DNA of 38,907 bases from Candidatus Heimdallarchaeota archaeon (GCA_023705985.1 BPTO01000008.1:1-38907), one strand, 5' to 3'. Numbered from the stretch's first letter, positions 17,294 through 26,049 are shown. The notes: a model not told the origin generated them from the sequence alone. Translations and numbers: made by a program.

Positions 17294-18181
17294 GTGTCGG
17301 ATTCTACTGTAAGAAACTTCATTGTTGGATATGTGGGTGTTGGTTACAAGGATTTAATGAATGAACTTACAAAAAGAGGGATAAATACAGTCCAATTACC
17401 TATTTGTCATTTTCCTAGACAAAATATAAGAAAAATAGATTTGCTACATGGTTTCTTCTTTCATTCTTCTTGGCCTTGGTTCATAAAAGCCAAGCTCTTA
17501 CGCAAGAAGACAGTTTGTTATTGGATAGGATCAGATACTTTACTTGCAACTAAGAATTACATTAGAAAAATTCAATTACGTTTTGTTAACCTCTTCATAG
17601 ATCGTCATGTAGTAGTGAGTGGGAGATTAAAAGAAGAGTTACAAGATGTGGGAATAAAGAGTGAGGTACTCGAATTCGGTCCCAAAGTTAAGATAGAAAA
17701 TATTGAATATCCAGAGAAGTTTAGTGTTCTTGCGTATTGTGTTAAAGATGCTGAGGAATTATACGGTTTAGATAAAGTACTCCATTTAGCTAACAGATTC
17801 CCAGGTATAGAATTTTATATCGTTGGAATGGATTTACCTGATTCAGAAAAATATGAAATCCTACCTAATGTGACCTATTGTGGTTATGTAGATATGGACA
17901 CTATATGGCCCAAAATAACACTATTAATCAGAATGACACTTCATGATGGATATCCTAGAATGATTGTAGAAGCACTAGCAAAGGGTAGATATGTTATCCA
18001 TAACTATCCCCTATCTGGAGTTATATACTGCCAAAATACAGATCAAGCCGAGGAAAAAATAATAACTTTAATTGATATTAGAGAAAAAAACCAAGATGGT
18101 CAAAAACTTGTTGAAAAAAAACTCTCATTTGATAGTTTTGTTGAAAGAAATTTAGAACTTTACGAGGACATCCTTAGATGA
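17294..18181 (+). CDS. Glycosyltransferase family 4-like protein
   Basis: 295 residues with a GT-B shape: an N-terminal half with IDLLHGFFFHSSWPW and KTVCYWIGSDTLL, and a C-terminal half with IEFYIVGMDL, NVTYCGYVDMDTIWPKITLLIRMTLHDGYPRMIVEALAKGRYVI. The last is the GT4 donor-binding helix in degenerate form (usual E-x7-E; here DGYPRMIVEAL). The protein is shorter than common GT4 enzymes (about 350-400). GTG 17294 is the only reasonable start and is probably leaderless. The stop overlaps the methyltransferase start in ATGA, so both genes probably act on one glycan or lipid product. The acceptor is unknown. Confidence 0.7.
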   Translation: MSDSTVRNFIVGYVGVGYKDLMNELTKRGINTVQLPICHFPRQNIRKIDLLHGFFFHSSWPWFIKAKLLRKKTVCYWIGSDTLLATKNYIRKIQLRFVNLFIDRHVVVSGRLKEELQDVGIKSEVLEFGPKVKIENIEYPEKFSVLAYCVKDAEELYGLDKVLHLANRFPGIEFYIVGMDLPDSEKYEILPNVTYCGYVDMDTIWPKITLLIRMTLHDGYPRMIVEALAKGRYVIHNYPLSGVIYCQNTDQAEEKIITLIDIREKNQDGQKLVEKKLSFDSFVERNLELYEDILR

Positions 18182-18957
18182 GTGGAGAAAAGAAACTTTT
18201 TTACAAGATGGTAGCTTGGCAGAAAAGATTGGAAAGAGAAATACCTTTCTTTAAGGAAATACTTGAAGGAAGTGAAAAAAAGTATCCTTTGATCCTTGAT
18301 GTAGGATGTGGAGCAGGTCATCACCTTATAGGGTTAGCATATAACAACTTCAAAGGAGTAGGAATTGATATTTCTCCAGAAAGCATAGAAATAGCTAAGA
18401 AACAAGCTAAGCATAGAAATGTTGATGACAAATTAGATTTTATTGTTGCAGATATGAGAGATTTTCAAGAACAAATAGGAACAAAGAAATTTGACTTAGT
18501 TCTCTGTCTAGGGAACAGTTTATCATTATTTTCCAAAGAAGAGAGAAACGATATCATTAAACAGATAATTGACAGTCTAGATAATAATGGAATAGCGATT
18601 ATTCAAGCTGTAAATTACTTCAAGCATTTCGAAGATACAGAATGGTTGATTAATCCTCGTCTAAAGAGAGAAGAACAGAAGCTTAATTTCTACGTTAGAA
18701 TAATGGAATGGGAAAATGAGAAAAAAGAAAGAGTTAGAATGTATGTAGAAACTCTTTCAGAGATTGGAGATAATAAAACTTCAGACAAATATTTTGAACA
18801 TCAAGAAAAGGTAACGTATTTCTATGCTCTAACTAAAGAAGACTTTGAAACACTCAAAAACTTAGATGGTTCTTTACAGTTCTATGGTGATTTCAAAAAA
18901 AGCGAATTCAATTCTGAAAAAAGCAATGATATCATAATAAGAATAAAAAAAGAATGA
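18178..18957 (+). CDS. Class I SAM-dependent methyltransferase
   Basis: 259 residues. Motif I ILDVGCGAGHHLIGLA (35-50 region), motif II VGIDISPESIEIAKKQA and motif III DFIVADMRDF then FDLVLCLGNSLSLF fit the Methyltransf_25 group. The C-terminal part (EWENEKKERVRMYVETLSE) is a beta-rich substrate region. It is translationally coupled (ATGA) to the upstream glycosyltransferase. The substrate cannot be named. Ends 3 bp from the convergent second methyltransferase. Confidence 0.88.
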   Translation: MSGEKKLFYKMVAWQKRLEREIPFFKEILEGSEKKYPLILDVGCGAGHHLIGLAYNNFKGVGIDISPESIEIAKKQAKHRNVDDKLDFIVADMRDFQEQIGTKKFDLVLCLGNSLSLFSKEERNDIIKQIIDSLDNNGIAIIQAVNYFKHFEDTEWLINPRLKREEQKLNFYVRIMEWENEKKERVRMYVETLSEIGDNKTSDKYFEHQEKVTYFYALTKEDFETLKNLDGSLQFYGDFKKSEFNSEKSNDIIIRIKKE

Positions 18958-18960
18958 GAA

Positions 18961-19743
18961 TTATATTTTCTTCTTGAGTCGAATGTTTTCAATTTTCTTT
19001 CCTATAACTGAAACTAATGGAAGATTGATTATACGAAGATTTTCTTCAATCATTTTTTTCTCTTCAATCATTTTTTTATCATATTCTTCCTCTGTAATTA
19101 TTCCTGAATTCATCACAGCACACCATTCAGCTTCTATATGTTCTTCTAATTCTTTTTTATTCATTATATAATTATTTACCCCAACTGTAGCTTCTAAACC
19201 TCCAGAAGAAAAAATAGAAAGCAATCGTCTCCCCATTAAAGGTTCAGCTTTTAATTCAATAAGAGCTTTCCGATGGTATTCACCTAATCCTAAGTCAGGA
19301 TATTCCATCCAAGAGCCATAATCAGGTTCAGCGAGAGCAACAACATAACCTCCTTTCTTGCAAACTCTTATCATTTCCATCAATTGACCAAATGGTTTTG
19401 GATTCCACATGAAGAAATAGTGACAAATAACAATATCATAAGACTCATCTCTCATAGATAGCGATTCTGATGAATCTCTGAAAAATTCTATTCCATCTAT
19501 ATTTTCTTGCGCTTCTGCTATCATTAAATGATCCGAATCGATTGCAGTAATTTGTGCAGAAGTATTTTCTCTTAATTCTTTTGTTACTACTCCCATCCTG
19601 CAACCAATCTCTAAAACTCTTCTGGCTTCCTTCAAACCTATAATTTTATAAATTTTTTTTCTATATTCTTTTGTTAGTTTTAATTGTCTTAAAAAATCTG
19701 CATAGTAATGAGGTTGATGTATAGGGCAAAATCCTTTATCCAT
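18961..19743 (-). CDS. Class I SAM-dependent methyltransferase (Methyltransf_11 type)
   Basis: 260 residues from ATG 19743, chosen because GGTG lies 7 nt upstream. An ATG at 19776 would add 11 residues and could be leaderless. Motif I VLEIGCRMGVVTKEL, acidic ribose contact ITAIDSDHLMIAEA, then SYDIVICHYFFMWNPKP and CKKGGYVVALAEPDYG are the standard SAM-binding set. The C-terminus is helical, with the near-repeat EEKKMIEEKKMIEENL. The substrate is unknown. Divergent from the cupin gene across a perfect palindrome. Confidence 0.85.
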   Translation of the reverse strand: MDKGFCPIHQPHYYADFLRQLKLTKEYRKKIYKIIGLKEARRVLEIGCRMGVVTKELRENTSAQITAIDSDHLMIAEAQENIDGIEFFRDSSESLSMRDESYDIVICHYFFMWNPKPFGQLMEMIRVCKKGGYVVALAEPDYGSWMEYPDLGLGEYHRKALIELKAEPLMGRRLLSIFSSGGLEATVGVNNYIMNKKELEEHIEAEWCAVMNSGIITEEEYDKKMIEEKKMIEENLRIINLPLVSVIGKKIENIRLKKKI

Positions 19744-19796
19744 TGATATGACACCGTTTTTATGATAATAAGACATTATTAATAAATAAGGATTTG

Positions 19797-19817
19797 TGTA
19801 AGGTTATATACCTTACA
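19797..19817. promoter_or_regulatory. Perfect palindrome over TATA region between methyltransferase and cupin genes
   Basis: Arms TGTAAGGT (19797-19804) and ACCTTACA (19810-19817) flank TATAT. The palindrome sits in the short divergent promoter region and contains a TATA-like core, the expected position for a repressor operator that would block both genes. Confidence 0.6.
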
Positions 19818-19855
19818 AAAGATATAAAAAATTATTTTTTGTTATAGTGATAATA

Positions 19856-20197
19856 ATGATGCGAAAACATTATACTGATGTCGAAAAGAAGGCTGTTACA
19901 CAATATGGTTCTAAAGGTACATCAATAAGGGTTCTAGTTTCTCCCGAAGATGGTGCTCAGAATTTTATCCTTAGAAGATTTGAAATCGAACTTAATGGGA
20001 TAATAGGTCTCCACAATCACATTCAAGAGCATGAGATTTACATTTTATCCGGTAAAGGTGAAGTCTTCAACGATGAAGAAACAATTAAAATCAAAGAAAA
20101 TGATGTTCTATATGTACCACCAAATGAACCGCATGGATATAGAAATACTGGAAATGATAACCTGATATTTCTATGTACAATACCTCTTCTAGAATAA
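19856..20197 (+). CDS. Small cupin-domain protein
   Basis: About 113 residues from ATG 19856. A GTG three codons earlier is an alternative. Cupin motif 1 is GLHNHIQEHEIYILSGKGEV (two His, Glu and a third metal ligand further on) and motif 2 is YVPPNEPHGYRNTG with the last His. All four metal ligands are present, so it should bind a divalent metal. Cupin_2 proteins include isomerases, dioxygenases and sugar or ligand sensors, and the function is not fixed by sequence. Its promoter holds the palindrome at 19797-19817. Confidence 0.88.
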   Translation: MMRKHYTDVEKKAVTQYGSKGTSIRVLVSPEDGAQNFILRRFEIELNGIIGLHNHIQEHEIYILSGKGEVFNDEETIKIKENDVLYVPPNEPHGYRNTGNDNLIFLCTIPLLE

Positions 20198-20277
20198 AAA
20201 ATGAATAATGGAAATTTTTGATTCAGAAAAAAACTATAAGTTATTTCGAAAAGAAGAGTGAAATCATCTAATTTTCA

Positions 20278-20685
20278 TCAATTGTCTTCTTCTATGTTTT
20301 CTTTTAATTCTTGTACCTTCTTTTCATCACCCAAGATGTTTTCAGCTTTACAGAAGGGGCAAGTGATGATTAGAAATTCTCCATCTGTTTTCTGTTCTCC
20401 ACCTACTAGAGGTTTACTACAAGAATCACAAAAATCTTGCTGAGGAAAATTAGGTAATTCTTGAAGTATTGCTGAATCTTTCTTCTTAGCTACAAAATCT
20501 GCATAAAATGCCATAAATGCAGTAAAAAGGTAACAACCTACAATTATACTACTTACTATTATCATCCAAGCAAAATCCATGTAGAAACCGATAGAATAAC
20601 CAGGAGTAACGATAATAACAAAAGCGATTGTCAACCAGATAAAATCTTCTCTATCTATCTCTTCAAAGAATTTCAAGAATTTCAT
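20278..20685 (-). CDS. Two-TM protein with C-terminal zinc ribbon
   Basis: 135 residues. Two hydrophobic segments (about 17-35 and 40-62, IWLTIAFVIIVTPGYSIGF and MIIVSSIIVGCYLFTAFMAF) precede a cytoplasmic zinc ribbon with CDSC near 86-89 and CPFC near 109-112, then an acidic tail. No family name is recognised. The zinc-ribbon plus TM design is common among archaeal proteins of unknown role. Convergent with the cupin gene. Confidence 0.75.
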   Translation of the reverse strand: MKFLKFFEEIDREDFIWLTIAFVIIVTPGYSIGFYMDFAWMIIVSSIIVGCYLFTAFMAFYADFVAKKKDSAILQELPNFPQQDFCDSCSKPLVGGEQKTDGEFLIITCPFCKAENILGDEKKVQELKENIEEDN

Positions 20686-20848
20686 ATGTTTATTATTTAG
20701 GGAAGTACTATTTATTTATTCCTTTTTTGTTAATGAAAATAATTGAACTTTTTTAAGAAGAAGAGTGTAATTTCAAATATAGTTACATTACTGAAAAATG
20801 GTCTTTAATGCTCTAAATCTTTTTAAATGCTAAATTTAAGCTTTGATT

Positions 20849-21796
20849 ATGACTTTTTACGGGATTCAAATTGAACCTCAATTTGGGTTTGATTTTCAAC
20901 AGATAAAGGATATAGTTCAAAGCGCTGAACAATTAGGTTTTACTCATGCATGGTTTTCAGATCATTTTATGCTTTCAGCAGATGCTGTTGAAACAAATGC
21001 TTACGAATGTTTTACAACTATGATGGCTGCAGCTTCATACACTTCAACTTTAAGATTAGGTTCACTAGTTTTTTGCAATTCTTATAGATATCCTGCTGTT
21101 TTAGCTAAGCAAATTGCATCTTTAGATCATTATTCTGGAGGAAGAATAGAGTTTGGGTATGGCGCAGGGTGGAAGGAAGTAGAGTATAATGCTTATGGAA
21201 TTCCTTTTCCATCAGCTGGAACACGTTTAAAACAAACTATTGAAGCTATTCAAGTTATTAGAAAATTATGGACAGAGGAAAGAGCTGATTTCCAAGGAGA
21301 GTATTATCAATTAAACGATACTGTTTCTTATCCAAAACCTCTACAAAAACCCCATCCAACAGTTTGGATAGGAACTATGTATGCTAAGCCAAAAACCTTG
21401 AATATCGCTGCACAGTATGCTGATGGTATTAATCTAGCATGGACTTATACTCTGGAAGTCTTTGAAGAGAAAATGCATGCACTAGATGAACTATGTGAAA
21501 AATATGATAGAAAGCCTGAATCGCTCAAAAGATCATATGGTATATGGTCTAGAATATATGAGTCGCAAGAAGAAAAAAAGAGAGTTATGAAGGAAGTAGC
21601 GGAAAAAAGAGGATTTACACAAGAAGAGCTTGAAAAGAGATATGATGGAGCAATGCATGGGACAGCAGAAGAGATTGTTGAATGGATCAATTCCTATCAA
21701 AAATTGGGTGCAGAACATTTTATTTTTATGTTTCCACAGAACAAAGAAATAGAACAGATGAAACTATTTCATGAAAATATTCTTCCTAAACTTTAA
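20849..21796 (+). CDS. LLM-class oxidoreductase, probably F420-dependent
   Basis: 315 residues from ATG 20849 (a TTG two codons upstream is possible). Luciferase-like TIM barrel: FYGIQIEPQFGFDFQQIKDIVQSAEQLGFTHAWFSDHF at the start, LRLGSLVFCNSYRYPAVLAKQIASLDHYSGGRIEFGYGAGW in the middle, and the PTVWIGTM and YADGINLAW strands later. In archaea such proteins normally use coenzyme F420 rather than FMN. The substrate is unknown. A TATA tract (CTTTTTAAATGC, about 20819-20830) stands 20-30 bp ahead. Confidence 0.88.
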   Translation: MTFYGIQIEPQFGFDFQQIKDIVQSAEQLGFTHAWFSDHFMLSADAVETNAYECFTTMMAAASYTSTLRLGSLVFCNSYRYPAVLAKQIASLDHYSGGRIEFGYGAGWKEVEYNAYGIPFPSAGTRLKQTIEAIQVIRKLWTEERADFQGEYYQLNDTVSYPKPLQKPHPTVWIGTMYAKPKTLNIAAQYADGINLAWTYTLEVFEEKMHALDELCEKYDRKPESLKRSYGIWSRIYESQEEKKRVMKEVAEKRGFTQEELEKRYDGAMHGTAEEIVEWINSYQKLGAEHFIFMFPQNKEIEQMKLFHENILPKL

Positions 21797-21825
21797 TCTT
21801 ATGAAATAAAATAGAATAAAAAGAA

Positions 21826-22590
21826 TCACTTTGAAGCTCCACAGTTTATACAGAATTTCTCTTCAAGTTTCATTGCAAATCCACAACTAGTACAGAAGGA
21901 TTTTGCAGGTTTATCTCCTTCTGGTTTGATTTCTTCAAATGACTGTGGTTGGACTGGTTGATAAGGTTGGACTGGTTGATAAGGTTGAGCAGGAGCAATA
22001 AATTCTTGAGCACTTAGAATTTTGTTTGAACTCAAAAATAAAACTACACAAACCATAGCTAGCAGAACTAATTCTGTATAAAAACCGATTGATAAATTGG
22101 GACGTACACCACTATAACTCAAACTAAAGTAGATTATATCAAATAGAAGTTTTGCCCATCCAAAGATTATGTAAACTGGGTTGCCTAGATTCTTGTTTAC
22201 TTTTCTAAAGCCAATATAAACTATCGTGAAGGCGATTCCGTGTATTAAAGAGGTACAGAAAAATAGTCCAATATAAAGGAATGGGATATATAATAGCCAA
22301 CCATAATAGAACCCTAGAAAAAAAACTAAATCAAATAATATAAAGGTGAGAATAAGGATTACAGATTGATTCAATTTCTCCTGAGCTTGAGGGAATGAGT
22401 TTTTTGTTTGGAATAAAAGATAAGCAAAAACTGCATAAGATATGTAAAATACTATAGTCCAAGACCAAGATAAAGCTGTAGAATCAATAAATTCATCAAT
22501 TAAGTCTAGAATTATACTTGCTAAAAACACACCCGCTGAAATCTTAAATATTATGGAGATAGTTTTATTAGAAGTTTTACTATACTTCAT
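21826..22590 (-). CDS. Polytopic membrane protein with C-terminal zinc ribbon
   Basis: 254 residues with about six TM segments (residues 10-195), then a Pro/Gln linker with the triple repeat PYQPVQ (near 203-220), and a C-terminal zinc ribbon CTSCGFAMKLEEKFCINCG. The ribbon is the common zf-ribbon_3 type. No transporter or enzyme signature is visible. Function unknown. Convergent with the LLM oxidoreductase and followed by the TnpB element. Confidence 0.78.
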   Translation of the reverse strand: MKYSKTSNKTISIIFKISAGVFLASIILDLIDEFIDSTALSWSWTIVFYISYAVFAYLLFQTKNSFPQAQEKLNQSVILILTFILFDLVFFLGFYYGWLLYIPFLYIGLFFCTSLIHGIAFTIVYIGFRKVNKNLGNPVYIIFGWAKLLFDIIYFSLSYSGVRPNLSIGFYTELVLLAMVCVVLFLSSNKILSAQEFIAPAQPYQPVQPYQPVQPQSFEEIKPEGDKPAKSFCTSCGFAMKLEEKFCINCGASK

Positions 22591-22670
22591 TTAGACACCC
22601 TTCAAGATTATAATAAATCCTCTGAACGTTAATAAATCCAGATTATAAATAGTTTACGTGACGAATAAAT

Positions 22671-22697
22671 TATGATGGGTTTTTGTCTTGTTGTCTT
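22671..22697 (+). repeat. Left terminal inverted repeat
   Basis: 27 bp beginning TATGATGGG and ending TTGTTGTCTT. It matches the reverse complement of 24080-24106 at 26 of 27 positions (G/A at position 8). Confidence 0.85.
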
Positions 22698-22751
22698 CTT
22701 AACTACAAATGAATCAGTTTAATTGGACGGTTTAGAGCAAATAGTTGAGAG

Positions 22752-22761
22752 TTTTTATAAG
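22752..22761 (+). promoter_or_regulatory. TATA box of tnpB
   Basis: TTTTTATAAG lies 21-30 bp before the tnpB ATG at 22782 inside the element, consistent with a leaderless transcript. Confidence 0.45.
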
Positions 22762-22781
22762 AATATCTAGATAAAGAAGCG

Positions 22782-24032
22782 ATGACAACAGTGCTGAGAG
22801 TGGAATGTATAGAAGTGAACTATCACCCAGCGTTAAGCACTCTTTGTCATAAAGTAAAGAATCTCTATAATCGAGCAAACTTTCTGATAAAAAGTTCATT
22901 AAACAAAGAGAAGAAAATTCTGTTCTATTACGACTTGAATAAGATACTTAAGCATGAAGAGTGTTACAGCGTGCTTCCTGCGCACACAGCACAACACACA
23001 CTCAAATTGTTGACAAGAAACTGGAAAGGGTTTTTTCAAGCGTTAAAGGAGTGGAAAAGCAATCCTGAGAAGTTCTTCGCCATGCCAAAACCACCGAATT
23101 ACAAACCCAAGAATGGGGAAGTAGTAGCGATTTTCACCAACCAGCAAGCAAGGATAGTCAATGGGTGGTTAGTGCTTCCAAAGAAAGTGGGATACAACTA
23201 CAAAACACGATTGACTTCCATTACAAAGCTAAGAGAAGTGCGAATCATCCCCCGAAGAGTAGGCTATACCCTTGAACTTGTGTATCAGAAAACCTTACCT
23301 AAAGTTAAGAAACGAATGATACGAAAGGGAGCGGTAGATTTAGGGATGGTCAACCTTGCCACTTTTGTGGATAACCTCGGTAACCAACCGATTGTTATCA
23401 AGGATGCAGGGAAAGGGATAAAGAGTATAACACAATTTTATTTGAAGAAACAGAAACAATTACAGATCCAATATGCTCAACAGCAAAGACAGCTATTGAA
23501 AGGGAACACTAGGCTCAGTTATGGGCAAGCCTACTACAAGCTTAAGGAAAAGTGGCGAAGGAAACTTAAAGACGCTATCCACCAACTCACTTGTTACTTG
23601 GTGGACTTGTGGGTAGAACGAGGGCTACATGAGGTGATTATCGGCTACAACAAGAAGTGGAAACAAGGGATGCATTTCTGGAAGAAGATCACCCAAATGT
23701 TTGTCACCATCCCCTTCATGCGAATCATCGACATCTTACGCTACAAAGCAGCAGAGCGAGGGATAAACGTGGAGACCATCCCCGAAAAGTATACCTCTAA
23801 ATGTAGTTTCCTTGATAATGAATTCCCCCAGAAAAGAAAGAAATATGCTGGAAAACGAATAACTCGAGGTTTATTTAGATCCTCTCATGGTCATCTGATC
23901 AACGCCGATGTCAATGCTGCCTACAATATCTTGAAAAAAAGCGATCCGAAAGCCTTACCTCAATGTAAGGTGAACGGGGTAGGAGGATACGTGATGTATC
24001 CGCTTAGAGTGAGTATAGAACATCTCCTTTGA
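22782..24032 (+). CDS. tnpB: TnpB (OrfB) family RNA-guided nuclease, variant active site
   Basis: 416 residues. The N-terminal helical/WED part (NLYNRANFLIK, TLKLLTRNWKGFFQALKEW) is followed by RuvC-I AVDLGMVNLAT (D186) and RuvC-III NADVNAAYNILKK (D376). At the RuvC-II strand, EVIIGYNKKWKQG, Gly288 stands where most TnpB have Glu. A candidate replacement is E335 in PEKYTSKCSF, just before the zinc region. The usual CxxC...CxxC zinc finger is reduced to one Cys (C341). TnpB normally uses an RNA from the element's 3' end to guide DNA cleavage. Whether this variant still cuts is open. No tnpA is present. Codon use is more G/C-rich than the neighbours. Confidence 0.9.
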   Translation: MTTVLRVECIEVNYHPALSTLCHKVKNLYNRANFLIKSSLNKEKKILFYYDLNKILKHEECYSVLPAHTAQHTLKLLTRNWKGFFQALKEWKSNPEKFFAMPKPPNYKPKNGEVVAIFTNQQARIVNGWLVLPKKVGYNYKTRLTSITKLREVRIIPRRVGYTLELVYQKTLPKVKKRMIRKGAVDLGMVNLATFVDNLGNQPIVIKDAGKGIKSITQFYLKKQKQLQIQYAQQQRQLLKGNTRLSYGQAYYKLKEKWRRKLKDAIHQLTCYLVDLWVERGLHEVIIGYNKKWKQGMHFWKKITQMFVTIPFMRIIDILRYKAAERGINVETIPEKYTSKCSFLDNEFPQKRKKYAGKRITRGLFRSSHGHLINADVNAAYNILKKSDPKALPQCKVNGVGGYVMYPLRVSIEHLL

Positions 24033-24106
24033 GCTATATTTTGACCTCTAATAAATACACTTACTTCTGTCTGTCTTATAAGACAACAAGACAAAAACTC
24101 ATCATA
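23960..24106 (+). ncRNA. Predicted omega-RNA region at the right end
   Basis: By analogy with IS200/IS605 elements, the guide RNA would span the tnpB 3' end and the right end, with the guide starting after the boundary at 24107. A 14-bp palindrome TGTCTTATAAGACA (24072-24085) overlaps the right repeat and could form its terminal hairpin. This is inference from gene order, since no RNA fold was computed. Confidence 0.3.
24080..24106 (-). repeat. Right terminal inverted repeat
   Basis: 27 bp, reverse complement of 22671-22697 with one mismatch. Its inner end overlaps the palindrome at 24072-24085. Confidence 0.85.
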
Positions 24107-24160
24107 CTATCTAGTCTGCTATTTAACTGATATAGTAAAGTTGTACTAAAAATAGGAGTT

Positions 24161-25960
24161 CTATTTTCTCGTTTTCTTTACTTTTACTACTACAACAATT
24201 GCATAGATGCATATTATCAATATCCAACTACTTCCTAAACTAATTGTTGTATGACTGGACGAAGTAGTGCTAGTCGTCTCAGTTGATAAAACGTATCCTG
24301 CTTGCTCCATATACATTTTTGCTAGCTCTAAATTATATTCATAAGGATTAAGAGAATCATCAAATCCGATACAACCTTTAGGTATTGGAGTTACAGCTGG
24401 ACTCCCCACTCCTTCTAAAAGCTCATCTATTATCATTTGGCGAGGTACTATGTGACTAATTGCTTTTCTAACATTGTTAGCTGCTTCAGCTGTTCCTACA
24501 GGTGTCAACTCCCCTGTACCTAGAATAGGATGTTTGAGATTGATAGCTATTTCGTTGTTTTCAAAAGAAGGAACAATTAATGGTTGGATACCTGATACTC
24601 CTTTGTAATCTTCTAACATTGGTATATAATTGGAATCAACAATGTCAACATTACCATTTTTTAGTTCTAATATAGCTGTATCTTTTCCTTTAACGAATTT
24701 AAAAGCGATTTCACTAACATATGGCTGTTTTCTGTGGTAGTAAACATTTGGTACAAGTTCAACAAGAGTGTTATCCAAACTAAAAGAAGACAGCTTAAAA
24801 GGACCACAAGAGGTAACTAGAGCATTACCAACATTTCCAGTTAGAGGGTACTCGTTAAAGATACCATACCCATAAGTGGAAATGAGCGGTTCTACAGTTG
24901 ACTTTTCTATTATTCCACAACTCATAACTTCAAAAGCAAGGAAACTTGCTTGATTAAAGTTAAATTGGATATTGTGTGTGTCTAGAATAACTACTGAATC
25001 ATTATTTATTAAGTATTTTTCCAATAATCCTCTATTACTAGAATAAATTTCAGGGTTAAAATGCAAATCGTATGTGTATTTAATGTCTTCCGCTAAGACA
25101 GGGTTTCCATTGCTGAATTTAGCACTTGAATTGATTGTTACATTAAATTGTAAACTATCTGAACTTACAGTATAATCTAATGCTACTACAGGATCATAAA
25201 AGTGAAAATCATGTGCTCTTTGAAACAATCCACCATATACACTTTGCATCCATAGAGAATCATAATACGATTCAAGAGAGAAGACGTGTGGATCATAAAA
25301 TTCAACAGGACTAGCATAGTTTATAATGTGATCATCAGAATCATCCCAATATTCTGCTCTATGTTTCCCGACAGATAATAGAACTGCATCTATGTTAGTT
25401 AGGCTTTCTTTAATTCCAAAAATACAACCGGGATTAATAATTGGAATTGAAGGTAGATCTTCATATAGAATCTGTTGTACATCTTGTACAATAAATTTTC
25501 TCTCTTGAGGATTAAATTCTGACATATAATCTTCTAGCAAGATATCACAATCAGGATTGGAGTATTGATAAAGATTCCAACCATTAGGAGGGATTTCAGT
25601 ACTATGAAACAGTTTAAAAGGTAACCAATCGAGTCCCCATACCCAATCAACAAAGAAAACATCAAAACCTCCCTGTTCATAAGTTGGAATGTAGTCATAA
25701 TATCCTTGTTCTCCTACAGGATAAGACCATGTTCTTGAATAAATACTAGGCCATACAGATTGATCATGAATATCGATTCCAATCCCAATTTTTGGTAATT
25801 CTTCTTTCATAAGGAACGCCCATTGATGTCGTTGTGTAGAAGAGGCTGGTGATAGAAGACTTATTTTAAAAACAGGTAAAACGTCACTAGTCAGACTTTG
25901 TGAAAGACTAGAATTAAAAAGAATTATCATTAATAGAAAAAGGGTTCCTTTACTTTTCAT
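24161..25960 (-). CDS. Membrane-anchored peptide-type solute-binding protein, permuted (copy 1)
   Basis: 599 residues from ATG 25960, which gives a clean signal peptide (MKSKGTLFLLMIILF). A GTG at 25969 is a weaker choice. Related to SBP_bac_5 (oligopeptide/nickel-binding), but the motifs run in a rotated order: the mature N-terminus has the lobe that is normally last (ISLLSPASSTQRHQW, then VDWVWGLDWLP near residue 108), followed by FSNGNPVLAEDIKYTY, PNVYYHRK, VRKAISH and finally AKMYMEQAGY. A Thr/Ser stalk, one TM and the tail KVKKTRK anchor it outside the cell. Third gene in the direction of transcription of three tandem paralogues. No permease or ATPase is near. More diverged than copies 2 and 3. 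Confidence 0.85.
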   Translation of the reverse strand: MKSKGTLFLLMIILFNSSLSQSLTSDVLPVFKISLLSPASSTQRHQWAFLMKEELPKIGIGIDIHDQSVWPSIYSRTWSYPVGEQGYYDYIPTYEQGGFDVFFVDWVWGLDWLPFKLFHSTEIPPNGWNLYQYSNPDCDILLEDYMSEFNPQERKFIVQDVQQILYEDLPSIPIINPGCIFGIKESLTNIDAVLLSVGKHRAEYWDDSDDHIINYASPVEFYDPHVFSLESYYDSLWMQSVYGGLFQRAHDFHFYDPVVALDYTVSSDSLQFNVTINSSAKFSNGNPVLAEDIKYTYDLHFNPEIYSSNRGLLEKYLINNDSVVILDTHNIQFNFNQASFLAFEVMSCGIIEKSTVEPLISTYGYGIFNEYPLTGNVGNALVTSCGPFKLSSFSLDNTLVELVPNVYYHRKQPYVSEIAFKFVKGKDTAILELKNGNVDIVDSNYIPMLEDYKGVSGIQPLIVPSFENNEIAINLKHPILGTGELTPVGTAEAANNVRKAISHIVPRQMIIDELLEGVGSPAVTPIPKGCIGFDDSLNPYEYNLELAKMYMEQAGYVLSTETTSTTSSSHTTISLGSSWILIICIYAIVVVVKVKKTRK

Positions 25961-26006
25961 AGTGCACACTTTGAATTTTCATTTTAAGTAAACCAAAGTA
26001 TAGAAG

Positions 26007-26018
26007 AATATATATTTA
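26007..26018 (-). promoter_or_regulatory. TATA-like element of binding-protein copy 1
   Basis: An A/T run (AATATATATTTA on the + strand) lies about 50 bp upstream of the ATG at 25960, in the 80-bp gap after copy 2. It suggests each copy has its own promoter. Confidence 0.4.
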
Positions 26019-26049
26019 TCTGAAAAAAAGAAAAAAAGAAAAATAAGGA

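Larger units (their letters stand above)
22671..24106 (+). mobile_element. TnpB-carrying element with 27-bp terminal inverted repeats
   Basis: A 1436-bp unit bounded by near-perfect inverted repeats holds one gene, tnpB, and no tnpA. The flanks are A/T-rich. If the outer TA of each repeat is target sequence, the element is flanked by a TA duplication, the signature of Tc1/mariner or IS630-type transposition rather than IS200/IS605 peel-and-paste. The inside is visibly richer in G/C than its neighbours, which suggests recent arrival. Confidence 0.75.

Noticed and set aside
22671-24106. Standard IS200/IS605 element
   Set aside because: No tnpA, and long terminal inverted repeats are not a feature of that family. 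I call it a tnpB element of uncertain mobiliser.
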